This document shows, piece by piece, positions 26,926 to 36,746 of a stretch of DNA of 64,000 bases; position 1 is the stretch's first letter, and every line of letters begins with the position of its first letter. The notes beneath the pieces were generated by a model. It was not told the origin of the DNA. It did no database searches and was given only the letters and a program-made list of their open reading frames with translations. Source of the DNA: Stenotrophomonas sp. SAM-B (GTDB taxonomy: Bacteria; Pseudomonadota; Gammaproteobacteria; Xanthomonadales; Xanthomonadaceae); NCBI RefSeq assembly GCF_013387485.1, contig NZ_JABBXB010000006.1, positions 161,522 through 225,521 of the forward strand, in the 5' to 3' direction. The translations under genes and the position numbers were made by a program.

Positions 26926-27991
26926 TGTAACTCGCAGTGATCGGCGAGGCGAGGAATACATAGGCCGGCGACAGTTCTTCCGGCTGCGCCGGTCGGCCCA
27001 TGTCGCTGTCCTGGCCGAACTCGGCCACGTCGGGCGCTTTCTTGTCGGCCGGATTGAGCGGCGTCCAGACCGGCCCCGGGGCGACCGCATTGACCCGGAT
27101 GCCGCGCGGCAGCAGCTGGCTGGCCAGCGCCTTGGTGAAGGCATGGATCGCGCCCTTGGTGGCCGAGTAGTCCACCAGCGACTTGCTGCCGAACAGGCCG
27201 GTTTCCGAGCCGGTATTGATGATGCTGGCGCCTTCGCCCAGATGCGGCAGCACCGCGCGCGCCATCTGGATGTAACCGCCGATGTTGGTCTGCAGGGTTT
27301 CCTGCAGATGGTCGTCCTCGAGGTCTTCCAGGCGGTCGCAGTGCAGCTGGAAGGCGGCGTTGTTGACCAGGATGTCGACCCCGCCGAACGCCTTGACCAC
27401 CTGCTTCACCGCCTTGTTGCAGAAGGCCGGGTCGCGTACGTCGCCGGCGATCACCAGACAGCGGCCGCCTTCCTTCTCGACGTGCTCGCGGGTGATCTTC
27501 GCGTCCTTCTTTTCATCCAGGTGCAGCACCGCGACGTCGGCCCCTTCGCGGGCGAACAGCACGGCCACCGCGCGGCCGATGCCGGAGTCGGCGCCGGTGA
27601 TGATCGCGCGCTTGCCCTTGAGCTTGCCGCTGCCCTGGTAGTCCGGCGCGAGGAAACGCGGGGCCAGCTGCATCTCGTGTTCGTTGCCCGGTTTGGCCAG
27701 CTGCTCGGCCGGCATTTTTTCCGGCTGGCGGCGCGTGCCGGCCTGGGTAGCCTTCTTGGTCCTGGAGGCGGCGGCCTTCTTCGCCGCACGCGCGTCCTTG
27801 GCCTTCTCCTGGTCCTGCAGACGACGCTGGCGCGCCGCCACGCGCGCAGCGCGCGGATCGGTGGCGGCAGCCTTGCGGGTCGCGGTTTTCACGACCGGCG
27901 CACGGGTACGCAGTTCGGTTGCGTCGGCCGCCGGGGCCGCCTTGCGGGACGTGGGGGTCTTGGTGGTCTTACGGGGTTTGGCCGTGGCCAT
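26882..27991 (-). CDS. SDR family oxidoreductase with Lys/Ala-rich N-terminal tail
   Basis: A 369-residue protein. Residues 1-110 form a very basic Lys/Ala/Arg/Thr-rich tail (PRKTTKTPTSRKAAP, TRKAAATDPRAARVAARQ) like histone H1/AlgP. The rest is a short-chain dehydrogenase of the YhdF/YhxC type: TGADSGIG for NAD(P) binding at about 132, NNAA, S262, and Y275-SAT-K279 as catalytic residues. A normal member of this subgroup is about 285 residues. The start is supported by AGGAG seven bases before ATG 27991. The tail may bind DNA or polyphosphate, which is speculation. It is convergent with the serine hydrolase and divergent from the small lipoprotein gene. Confidence 0.9.
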   Translation of the reverse strand: MATAKPRKTTKTPTSRKAAPAADATELRTRAPVVKTATRKAAATDPRAARVAARQRRLQDQEKAKDARAAKKAAASRTKKATQAGTRRQPEKMPAEQLAKPGNEHEMQLAPRFLAPDYQGSGKLKGKRAIITGADSGIGRAVAVLFAREGADVAVLHLDEKKDAKITREHVEKEGGRCLVIAGDVRDPAFCNKAVKQVVKAFGGVDILVNNAAFQLHCDRLEDLEDDHLQETLQTNIGGYIQMARAVLPHLGEGASIINTGSETGLFGSKSLVDYSATKGAIHAFTKALASQLLPRGIRVNAVAPGPVWTPLNPADKKAPDVAEFGQDSDMGRPAQPEELSPAYVFLASPITASYISGVILPVMGGPRG

Positions 27992-28197
27992 GTTCGACTC
28001 CTGTTGCCGGATCAGATGCGTGGATCTCACGCGGGCGCATGTCGCCGCGGCGGTGCCGCTCTGGAGTGCGCAGCCCCACTATGGTCAACCCGGCGGCCAG
28101 GGATGGTGAATGGAACGTGCCCACACCGTGTAGAGGATTCATGCGCCGCATACGGGCACCGATGCACCCTGAGCGCAATTCCCATGGAGTGCGTCGC

Positions 28198-28539
28198 ATG
28201 CTTCGTTACCTGTCCGCGGCTGTGGCCGTCCTTGCTCTTTCCGCCTGCAGCAGCACCCCTGTCGCGCAGGTCCAGCCGATCGACGGCGTGATTTCCGGCC
28301 AGTGCCATGTCGACAAGGTCCGCGGCGCCACCGGGCTGGCCGCGTCGGCGGCCACCGTGGAGCGGGCCCGCGTGGACAGCGACAGCCTCGAGGTCATCGT
28401 GCTGCGGGGCCAGCGCCAGGAAAGCGGCCCGACCGCCAGCGGTGCGGTGCCGTCCAGCGCCGGGGCGGAAAGCGGTGGCGAACGGCTCACCATTGAAACC
28501 GGCAACACCAACAACATCACCGCGATCTACTGCGGCTGA
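28198..28539 (+). CDS. I78-like lipoprotein (divergent)
   Basis: A 113-residue lipoprotein with signal [19 protein letters not shown] and Cys17 as lipid site. The domain keeps the outline of I78 inhibitors: QCHVDKVRGATG at the start, a strand VIVLRGQR, a gap with a Ser/Gly-rich insertion, then RLTIETGNTNNITAIYCG at the end with the two terminal Cys of the family. The central RVLKPG and T-DYR motifs seen in the two other copies of this window are degenerate, so inhibitory function is less sure. GGAG stands eight bases before ATG 28198. It is convergent with the topoisomerase gene (10-base gap). Confidence 0.65.
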   Translation: MLRYLSAAVAVLALSACSSTPVAQVQPIDGVISGQCHVDKVRGATGLAASAATVERARVDSDSLEVIVLRGQRQESGPTASGAVPSSAGAESGGERLTIETGNTNNITAIYCG

Positions 28540-28548
28540 TCGCTGCGC

Positions 28549-29613
28549 TCATCCCGCGCGGGCGCGCCGGACGGTGCGCCGCGCGGCTTTGAGTACTTTC
28601 AGCGTGGCCAGTTCCCACTGACGGTCGCCGCGCAGCCCGGCAAGCGCCTTCAATGAGCCGGCCCGCCAGCCATCGAATACGCAAGGATCGATGTAGGCCT
28701 TGCGGCACACCGACGGTGTGTTGCCCAGCAGGTTGGCCACCTCGCATACCACCTGCTTCTGCAATGCCGCCAGCGCGCGCTCACTGGAGGGTTCGGGCAG
28801 CTCGGTCGCGGCAAGCTGACGGATCGCCTCCAGCGTTCCGCCCCAGGTGCGGAAATCCTTGGCGCTGAAATCCTCGCCCATCGCATCATGCAGATAGTCA
28901 TTGACCATGCCCGAGTCCACCGGTTGCACCGCGCCCTCGTCATCGCGGTACTGGAACAGCGCCTGCCCGGGCAGCTGCTGGCAGCTGCGGATGAGCTTGA
29001 CCAGTTCGCGGTCATCCACGTCCACCTCATGCGCCTGGCCGGACTTGCCCCGGAAGCGCATCTGCGCCCGGCCGCCCTTGACCAGCGCGAGGTGGCGGTT
29101 ACGTAGCGTGGTCAGCCCGTAAGAGCGGTTGTCACGTGCATAGACTTCATTGCCAACGCGCACCAGCGTCTGTGCCAGCAACGCCACCACGATCGCCAGC
29201 ACTTTGTCGCGCGGGAAGCCGGGCAGCTTCAGATCGCGGCGCAGGCGCCGACGCAGCGTGGGCAGGGCGGTACCAAAGGCAATGATGCGATCGAATTTGC
29301 CATCGCCCCTCACCCGCGCCCAATCGGCGTGGTAGCGGTATTGCTTGCGCCCGCGCGCGTCGCGGCCGGTCGCCTGCAGGTGGCCGTTGGGCAGCGCGCA
29401 GATCCACACATCGGTGTACGCCGGCGGGATCGCCAGCGCGCGGATCCGGGCCAACGTGGCGGCATCGCGCACCGCCGCACCGTCGGCGTCGCGGTAGGCG
29501 AAGCCCTTGCCGGCCTTGCGGCGGGCGATGCCGGGCAGTTCATCGCTGACATAACGCAGGCCGGCCTGGCGGGCGGCGGCGGCTTCGGGGGTCGTGGTGC
29601 GGCTCGGGCTCAT
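28549..29613 (-). CDS. DNA topoisomerase IB (poxvirus-like)
   Basis: A 354-residue bacterial type IB topoisomerase. The active-site set is complete: R152 (RVGNEVYARDNRSYGLTTL), K190 (FRGKSG), R255 (DFRTWGGT) and the nucleophile Y307 (CRKAYIDP). The N-terminal domain shows the usual GxGFxYRDADG start and PPAYTDVWICALPNGHLQATG stretch. The enzyme relaxes supercoils through a transient 3'-phosphotyrosyl link; it is common in Xanthomonadaceae and pseudomonads but not essential. Length is normal. It stands alone, divergent from the I78 inhibitor gene at 29748. Confidence 0.95.
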   Translation of the reverse strand: MSPSRTTTPEAAAARQAGLRYVSDELPGIARRKAGKGFAYRDADGAAVRDAATLARIRALAIPPAYTDVWICALPNGHLQATGRDARGRKQYRYHADWARVRGDGKFDRIIAFGTALPTLRRRLRRDLKLPGFPRDKVLAIVVALLAQTLVRVGNEVYARDNRSYGLTTLRNRHLALVKGGRAQMRFRGKSGQAHEVDVDDRELVKLIRSCQQLPGQALFQYRDDEGAVQPVDSGMVNDYLHDAMGEDFSAKDFRTWGGTLEAIRQLAATELPEPSSERALAALQKQVVCEVANLLGNTPSVCRKAYIDPCVFDGWRAGSLKALAGLRGDRQWELATLKVLKAARRTVRRARAG

Positions 29614-29747
29614 GGACGCGGCGCGGATCAGGGAAGCGCAGTGTTACCGCTGCCGGTGCGGCGCCGCGTCAATAACGCAACACAAACACCTCACGCCGCG
29701 CTTGGCGATATCCTCCAGAGTTTACTGGCTCGCTTTCTGGAGTACCG

Positions 29748-30149
29748 ATGTCGTCCCTGTCGTTCCGCCGCGTGCGGCGTTCTTTCGGGCTGATTGCCCT
29801 GTTCCCCGCCCTGCTGGTCCTCGGTGCGTGCAGCGCCCCGCCGATGGACGAGCAGGAGGCCGTCGCCACCCATGCGCAGAAGGCGGCCGAAGCCGCCGCC
29901 GCGCCGACCGACGAAGCCGGCAAGGCGACCGAAGCGCCGCCGGTCGGCAGCTGCGATGCCACCCAGGTGCAGAGCCTGGTCGGCCAGCCCTATACCGACG
30001 AGCTCGGCAGCCAGGCCCAGCAGGATGCCGGCGCCACCAGCGTGCGCGTGCTCAAGCCGAACGACATGACCACGATGGAGTTCATCGGCGAGCGCCTGAA
30101 CGTCGAAGTGGATGCCAAGAACGTGGTGGCCGGCGTCCGCTGCGGCTGA
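29748..30149 (+). CDS. I78 family peptidase inhibitor lipoprotein
   Basis: A 133-residue lipoprotein; the signal ends ALLVLGACSA with Cys28 as lipid site. A linker of about 40 residues rich in Ala, Glu and Thr precedes an I78 domain: SCDATQVQSLVGQPYTDELG, VRVLKPNDMTTMEFIGERLNVEVDAKN and terminal VRCG. It is a better match to I78 than the copy at 28198 and has close similarity in the core to the copy at 22953. It is followed by a perfect 9-bp stem hairpin that likely ends transcription before gltB. Predicted place is the inner face of the outer membrane or the periplasm; the target protease is unknown. Confidence 0.85.
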   Translation: MSSLSFRRVRRSFGLIALFPALLVLGACSAPPMDEQEAVATHAQKAAEAAAAPTDEAGKATEAPPVGSCDATQVQSLVGQPYTDELGSQAQQDAGATSVRVLKPNDMTTMEFIGERLNVEVDAKNVVAGVRCG

Positions 30150-30163
30150 ACAGGCGACGGGGA

Positions 30164-30186
30164 AAACCCCTGAAACACAGGGGTTT
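30164..30186 (+). terminator. Hairpin after the I78 gene
   Basis: AAACCCCTG and CAGGGGTTT form a perfect 9-bp stem with loop AAACA, 15 bases after the I78 stop codon and 131 bases before gltB. The T-tract is just the stem end TTT followed by GGTT, so termination is plausible but not certain. Confidence 0.65.
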
Positions 30187-30316
30187 GGTTGCGCCTGCAA
30201 CCGTGTATTGCGGCGTTGCAGCAACTATGCTCTAGTCGAGTCATCCGGTGCCTCCAGATGCGCTCAACGGATTGAGCGGGGACGAGTGTCGCCGCTCACC
30301 CGACATTGAGGCAGAG

Positions 30317-33300
30317 ATGGCCCCCCGCAACCGCCAAGGGCTTTACGACCCGCAAGATGAGCGAGATGCCTGTGGTTTCGGCATGGTCGCCCAGCTCGAC
30401 GACCAGCCGTCCCGACTGCTGGTCGACACGGCTATCGCCGCGCTCTCGCGCATGACCCACCGCGGCGGCGTCGCTGCCGACGGTGTCACCGGTGACGGCT
30501 GCGGCCTGTTGCTGCGCCGCCCCGACGTGTTCCTCAAAGCACTCGCCGCCGAAGCGGGTCTCACGCTGGGTGCGCGCTTCGCCGCCGGCGTGGTGTTCCT
30601 GCCGCACGACACCGCTGCCGCACAGGCCTGCCGCGACACGCTGGAACAGCAGCTGCGCGAGGCCGGCTGCCAGCCGGTCGGCTGGCGCGTGGTACCCACC
30701 GATCCCAGCGTCTGCGGCCAGCTCGCGCGCGACACCCTGCCGCACATCGAGCAGGTGTTCGTCGATGCCGGTGCCGCGCAGGACGAGGCCGCCTTCACCC
30801 TGGCCCTGTTCCTGGCCCGCCGCCGCAGCGAACAGCAGCTGGGCGAGCACGCCGATTACTACGTCGCCACGCTCAGCCCGAACGCGATCAGCTACAAGGG
30901 CATGGTGCTGCCGGACAAGCTGAGCCGCTTCTACGTGGACCTGCAGCGCAACGACCTGGCCTCCAGCGCGATCGTGTTCCATCAGCGCTTCTCGACCAAC
31001 ACGCTGCCGCGCTGGCCGCTGGCGCACCCGTTCCGGATGCTGGCGCACAACGGCGAGATCAACACCATCGAGGGCAACCGCCGGTGGGCGCAGGCGCGCA
31101 GCAAGGTGTGGAAGACCCCGCGCTTCGACATCGGCGAATTCAATCCGGTGATCTCCATGCACGGCTCGGACTCGCAGAGCCTGGACAACATGCTCGAGCT
31201 GATGGTCAGCGCCGGCATGGAGCTGATCCAGGCGCTGCGCATCCTGGTGCCGCCGGCGACCCAGTCGCTGGAGTTCAAGGATCCCGACCTGGCCGCGTTC
31301 TACGAGTTCTACGGGCTCAACAGCGAGCCCTGGGACGGCCCGGCCGGCATCGTCGCCTGCGACGGGCGCTATGCCGCCTGCACGCTGGACCGCAACGGCC
31401 TGCGCCCGGCGCGCTGGATGCTGACCTCCGACCGCCACTTCCTGGTCGCCTCCGAAGCCGGCGTGTGGGAAGTGCCGGCCGAGCGCGTGGTGCGCAAGGG
31501 CAAGCTCGGCCCGGGCGAGATGATGGCCATCGACCTCAAGCGCGGCGACCTGCTCGACTCGGATGCCATCGACCGCATCAACCGTGGCCGCGCCCCGTAC
31601 AAGCAATGGCTGCAGCAGGGCGTGACCTACCTGCAGACCGAGCTGATCGATCCGTCGCTGGTGGAAGAGCCGTTCGACGAGCGCACCCTGCGCAGCTATC
31701 ACAAGCTGTTCCAGCTCAGCACCGAGGAAGTGGAGCAGATCCTGCGTCCGCTGGCCGAGACCGAGCAGGAAGCCACCGGCTCGATGGGCGATGACACGCC
31801 CATGGCCGTGCTGAGCCAGCACAGCCGACCGCTCTACGATTACTTCCGCCAGGCGTTCGCGCAGGTCACCAACCCGCCGATCGATCCGCTGCGCGAAGAC
31901 TGCGTCATGTCGCTGTCCACCCAGCTCGGCAAGGAGACCAACATCTTCCATGCCGGTGCGGAGACGGTGAACCACGTCATCCTCAATTCGCCGGTACTCA
32001 GCCAGCGCAAGCTGCGCCAGCTGATCAAGATGGAGCAGTACGCCGACAAGAACCGGCTGATCGATCTGTCCTACAGCCTGGACGAAGGCCTGAAGGCCGG
32101 CATCGAGCGCATCTGCGCCGAAGCCGAAGCCGCCGCGCGCGAAGGCATCGTCATGCTGCTGCTGAGCGACCGTTACCCGGTTGCCGACCGCCCGATGGTG
32201 CATGCCCTGCTGGCCACCAGCGCGGTGCATCACCATCTCTCCAATGCGGGCCTGCGCTGCGACGTCAACCTGATCCTGGAAACCGGCACCGCGCGCGATC
32301 CGCACCACATGGCCTGCCTGCTCGGCTTCGGTGCCACCGCGGTGTACCCGTACCTGGCCTACCAGACCCTGTTCGACCTGGGCCGGCGCGGCATCCTGCA
32401 GCTGAGCAAGGGCGGCGAGCAGTCGCAGATCGGGCGCCGCTACCGCAAGGGCATCTACAAGGGCCTGTCCAAGATCATCTCCAAGATGGGCATCTGTACC
32501 GTGGCCAGCTACCGCGGCGCGCAGCTGTTCGAGATCGTCGGGCTGGATGACGAGGTGGTCGACCTGTGCTTCCCGGACACCGCCTCGCGCGTGGCCGGGG
32601 TCGGCTTCGCGCGCCTGGACGATGAGGCCCGCGAGCTCACCGTGCGCGCCTGGAATGATCTGCTGCGCCCGGATGTCGGCGGCGTGCTCAAGTACGTGCA
32701 CGGCGGCGAGTACCACATGTACAACCCGGACGTGGTCATGACCCTGCAGCGCGCCGCGCGCAGCGGCGATGCCGCGGACTGGCAGCGCTACTGCGAGGCC
32801 GTGCACGGCCGACCGGTGTCGGCGCTGCGCGACCTGCTGCAGCTCAAGGCCGCGCCCACGCCGACGCCGCTGGACGAAGTGGCCCCGGCCGAAGACCTGT
32901 TCCGCCGCTTCGACACCGCCGCGATCAGCCTCGGTGCGTTGTCGCCGGAAGCGCACGAAGCGCTGGCGATCGCGATGAACCGGCTTGGCGGCCGCAGCAA
33001 TTCCGGCGAAGGCGGCGAAGACCCGGTGCGCTACGGCACCGAGAAGCGCAGCAAGATCAAGCAGGTGGCTTCGGGCCGCTTCGGCGTCACCGCCGAGTAC
33101 CTGGTCAACGCCGAAGTGCTGCAGATCAAGGTTGCCCAGGGCGCCAAGCCCGGCGAAGGCGGCCAGCTGCCCGGGCACAAGGTCAACGAGCTGATCGCGC
33201 GGCTGCGGTACGCCAAGCCGGGTATCGGCCTGATCTCGCCGCCGCCGCACCACGACATCTACTCGATCGAAGACCTTGCCCAGCTGATCTACGACCTCAA

Positions 33301-34771
33301 GCAGGTCAACCCGACCGCGCTGGTCTCGGTGAAGCTGGTCAGCCATGCCGGTGTCGGCACCATCGCCGCTGGCGTGGTCAAGGCCGGCGCCGATCTGATC
33401 ACCGTCTCCGGCCATGACGGCGGCACCGGTGCCAGCCCGGTCAGCTCGATCCGCTATGCGGGCGTGCCGTGGGAGCTGGGCGTGGCCGAATCGCACCAGG
33501 CACTGGTCGCCAACGACCTGCGTGGGCGCACCCTGCTGCAGACCGATGGTGGCCTGAAGACCGGCCTGGACGTGATCAAGGCCGCGCTGCTCGGTGCGGA
33601 CAGCTTCGGTTTCGGCACCGCGCCGATGATCGTGCTGGGCTGCAAGTACCTGCGCATCTGCCACCTCAACAACTGCGCCACCGGCGTGGCCACCCAGGAC
33701 GAGCGCCTGCGTGCGCAGTACTTCACCGGCCTGCCGGAGCGCGTGGAGAACTTCTTCCGCCTGCTGGCCGAGGAAGTCCGTGGCTGGCTGTCCTACCTGG
33801 GCGTGCGCTCGCTGGAGGAGATCGTCGGCCGTACCGACCTGCTGCAACAGCTGGAGGTTTCACCGCGACCGGGCGTCAAGGTGGATCTGTCGCGCCTGCT
33901 GCACCCGGCCGACTACGCGGGCAGCCACTGCGCCGCGCAGCGTCTGTACGAATCGCCGGACAGCCTGGCCACGCAGATGGACGGCCTGCTGGCCCCGGCC
34001 ATCGCCGGCAAGCTGGGCGGTGAACACCGCTTCCTGATCCACAACACCGACCGCTCGATCGGCACCCGTCTGTCCGGCGAGATCGCGCGCACGCATGGCA
34101 ACCAGGGCATGGCCGATGCACCGCTGACCCTGCGCTTCCGTGGCACGGCCGGGCAGAGCTTCGGCGCGTTCAACGTGGGCGGCCTGCAGCTGGAGGTCGA
34201 AGGCGAAGCCAACGATTACGTCGGCAAGGGCATGGCCGGCGGCCGGCTGGTCGTGCGTCCGCCGCGTGGCGCACGCTTCGAGGCGCGCAACACCGCGATC
34301 ATCGGCAACACCTGCCTGTACGGCGCCACCGGTGGCGAGCTGTTCGCCGCGGGCCGTGCCGGCGAGCGCTTCGGCGTGCGCAACTCCGGCGCGCTGGCGG
34401 TGATCGAAGGGGCCGGTGACCACTGCTGCGAGTACATGACCGACGGCATCGTGCTGGTGCTGGGCAAGGTCGGGCTGAACTTCGGCGCCGGCTTCACCGG
34501 TGGGCTGGCCTACGTGCTGGATATCGACCGCGATTTCGTGGACCGCTACAACCACGAACTGATCGACATCCACCGCATCTCGGCCGAGGGCTTCGAGAAC
34601 CATCGCCAGCACCTGCATACGCTGATCAGCCGCCACCGCGAACTGACCGGCAGCATCTGGGCGCAGCAGATCCTCGACGAGTTCCGCGATTACGTCGGCA
34701 AGTTCTGGCTGGTCAAACCCAAGGCCGCCAGCATCGAATCGCTGACCGACTCACTGCGCCGCGCTGCGTGA
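30317..34771 (+). CDS. gltB: Glutamate synthase (NADPH) large subunit
   Basis: A 1484-residue glutamate synthase alpha chain. The start MAPRNRQGLYDPQDERDACGFG is taken at ATG 30317 (GAGG five bases before); removal of the first 18 residues would expose Cys19, the amidotransferase nucleophile. The class II glutaminase domain spans about 19-430, the central domain about 470-780, and the FMN synthase domain about 850-1200 with the 3Fe-4S motif C-x5-C-x4-C (CKYLRICHLNNC). The C-terminal beta-helix (GGRLVVRPPRGARFEARN) follows. The enzyme makes two glutamates from glutamine and 2-oxoglutarate in the cytoplasm. gltD follows 55 bases later, with a REP element between. Confidence 0.98.
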   Translation: MAPRNRQGLYDPQDERDACGFGMVAQLDDQPSRLLVDTAIAALSRMTHRGGVAADGVTGDGCGLLLRRPDVFLKALAAEAGLTLGARFAAGVVFLPHDTAAAQACRDTLEQQLREAGCQPVGWRVVPTDPSVCGQLARDTLPHIEQVFVDAGAAQDEAAFTLALFLARRRSEQQLGEHADYYVATLSPNAISYKGMVLPDKLSRFYVDLQRNDLASSAIVFHQRFSTNTLPRWPLAHPFRMLAHNGEINTIEGNRRWAQARSKVWKTPRFDIGEFNPVISMHGSDSQSLDNMLELMVSAGMELIQALRILVPPATQSLEFKDPDLAAFYEFYGLNSEPWDGPAGIVACDGRYAACTLDRNGLRPARWMLTSDRHFLVASEAGVWEVPAERVVRKGKLGPGEMMAIDLKRGDLLDSDAIDRINRGRAPYKQWLQQGVTYLQTELIDPSLVEEPFDERTLRSYHKLFQLSTEEVEQILRPLAETEQEATGSMGDDTPMAVLSQHSRPLYDYFRQAFAQVTNPPIDPLREDCVMSLSTQLGKETNIFHAGAETVNHVILNSPVLSQRKLRQLIKMEQYADKNRLIDLSYSLDEGLKAGIERICAEAEAAAREGIVMLLLSDRYPVADRPMVHALLATSAVHHHLSNAGLRCDVNLILETGTARDPHHMACLLGFGATAVYPYLAYQTLFDLGRRGILQLSKGGEQSQIGRRYRKGIYKGLSKIISKMGICTVASYRGAQLFEIVGLDDEVVDLCFPDTASRVAGVGFARLDDEARELTVRAWNDLLRPDVGGVLKYVHGGEYHMYNPDVVMTLQRAARSGDAADWQRYCEAVHGRPVSALRDLLQLKAAPTPTPLDEVAPAEDLFRRFDTAAISLGALSPEAHEALAIAMNRLGGRSNSGEGGEDPVRYGTEKRSKIKQVASGRFGVTAEYLVNAEVLQIKVAQGAKPGEGGQLPGHKVNELIARLRYAKPGIGLISPPPHHDIYSIEDLAQLIYDLKQVNPTALVSVKLVSHAGVGTIAAGVVKAGADLITVSGHDGGTGASPVSSIRYAGVPWELGVAESHQALVANDLRGRTLLQTDGGLKTGLDVIKAALLGADSFGFGTAPMIVLGCKYLRICHLNNCATGVATQDERLRAQYFTGLPERVENFFRLLAEEVRGWLSYLGVRSLEEIVGRTDLLQQLEVSPRPGVKVDLSRLLHPADYAGSHCAAQRLYESPDSLATQMDGLLAPAIAGKLGGEHRFLIHNTDRSIGTRLSGEIARTHGNQGMADAPLTLRFRGTAGQSFGAFNVGGLQLEVEGEANDYVGKGMAGGRLVVRPPRGARFEARNTAIIGNTCLYGATGGELFAAGRAGERFGVRNSGALAVIEGAGDHCCEYMTDGIVLVLGKVGLNFGAGFTGGLAYVLDIDRDFVDRYNHELIDIHRISAEGFENHRQHLHTLISRHRELTGSIWAQQILDEFRDYVGKFWLVKPKAASIESLTDSLRRAA

Positions 34772-34780
34772 TCCATCCCG

Positions 34781-36272
<1,492 letters not shown>

Positions 36273-36278
36273 TCGCGC

Positions 36279-36572
36279 CTACGCGGCAGCGGGCAGCGGT
36301 GACGGCGTGTGGCGCACGCCGGCCCGCTCGATCTCCAGCGCCATCAGCAGCTCGATGTTGTCGAGCTGGTCACGGATGCGACGGTTGCTCGCCGGATCAT
36401 CGTGGCCGCGGCCGATATGCGCATCGAGCATGCGCGCCAGCCCGGCCAGCAGGACCTCGGCATCGGCCTGCGGGGCGTCACGCAGCACGGCTGCCAGCGC
36501 GCGGATGCGACTGCCCTGATCCGCGACAGCGGGCTGAGACGAGGCGGCAGCGGCAGAAAGGGAGAGGGTCAT
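36279..36572 (-). CDS. Small hypothetical protein
   Basis: A 97-residue protein, Ala-rich and mostly helical, without signal peptide or cysteine. It begins MTLSLSAAAASSQPAVADQG and contains a likely conserved helix pair (IRALAAVLRDAPQADAEVLLAGLARMLDAHIGR and RRIRDQLDNIELLMALEIE in part). AGGA lies 10 bases before the ATG. It is convergent with gltD (six-base gap) and divergent from the methylglyoxal synthase-like gene. The regular heptad-like spacing suggests a small helical bundle or dimer. No family is recognised and no function is proposed. Confidence 0.6.
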   Translation of the reverse strand: MTLSLSAAAASSQPAVADQGSRIRALAAVLRDAPQADAEVLLAGLARMLDAHIGRGHDDPASNRRIRDQLDNIELLMALEIERAGVRHTPSPLPAAA

Positions 36573-36654
36573 GCCAGGGGTTTCCTGATTGACGGGCGAC
36601 CTCTACTGTCGGATATGGCCCCCTCCGGACACCATGCAACAATTACGAAAATGC

Positions 36655-36678
36655 GTGATGACGCGTGACGGTCATCAC
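36655..36678. promoter_or_regulatory. Inverted repeat in divergent promoter region
   Basis: GTGATGAC and GTCATCAC form a perfect 8-bp inverted repeat with an 8-base spacer (GCGTGACG). It lies about 70 bases before the methylglyoxal synthase-like start. The dimension fits a dimeric repressor site; the regulator is unknown. Confidence 0.5.
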
Positions 36679-36746
36679 CGTTCGGCGCTAGCGCCGCTGC
36701 AATCTGAACGACATACACTGACCGCGTCTCCCTCTGGACTGCTCCC

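Noticed and set aside
30296..33847. Long antisense frame over gltB
   Set aside because: Composition is repetitive Gln/His/Arg with no domain; gltB on the other strand is complete.
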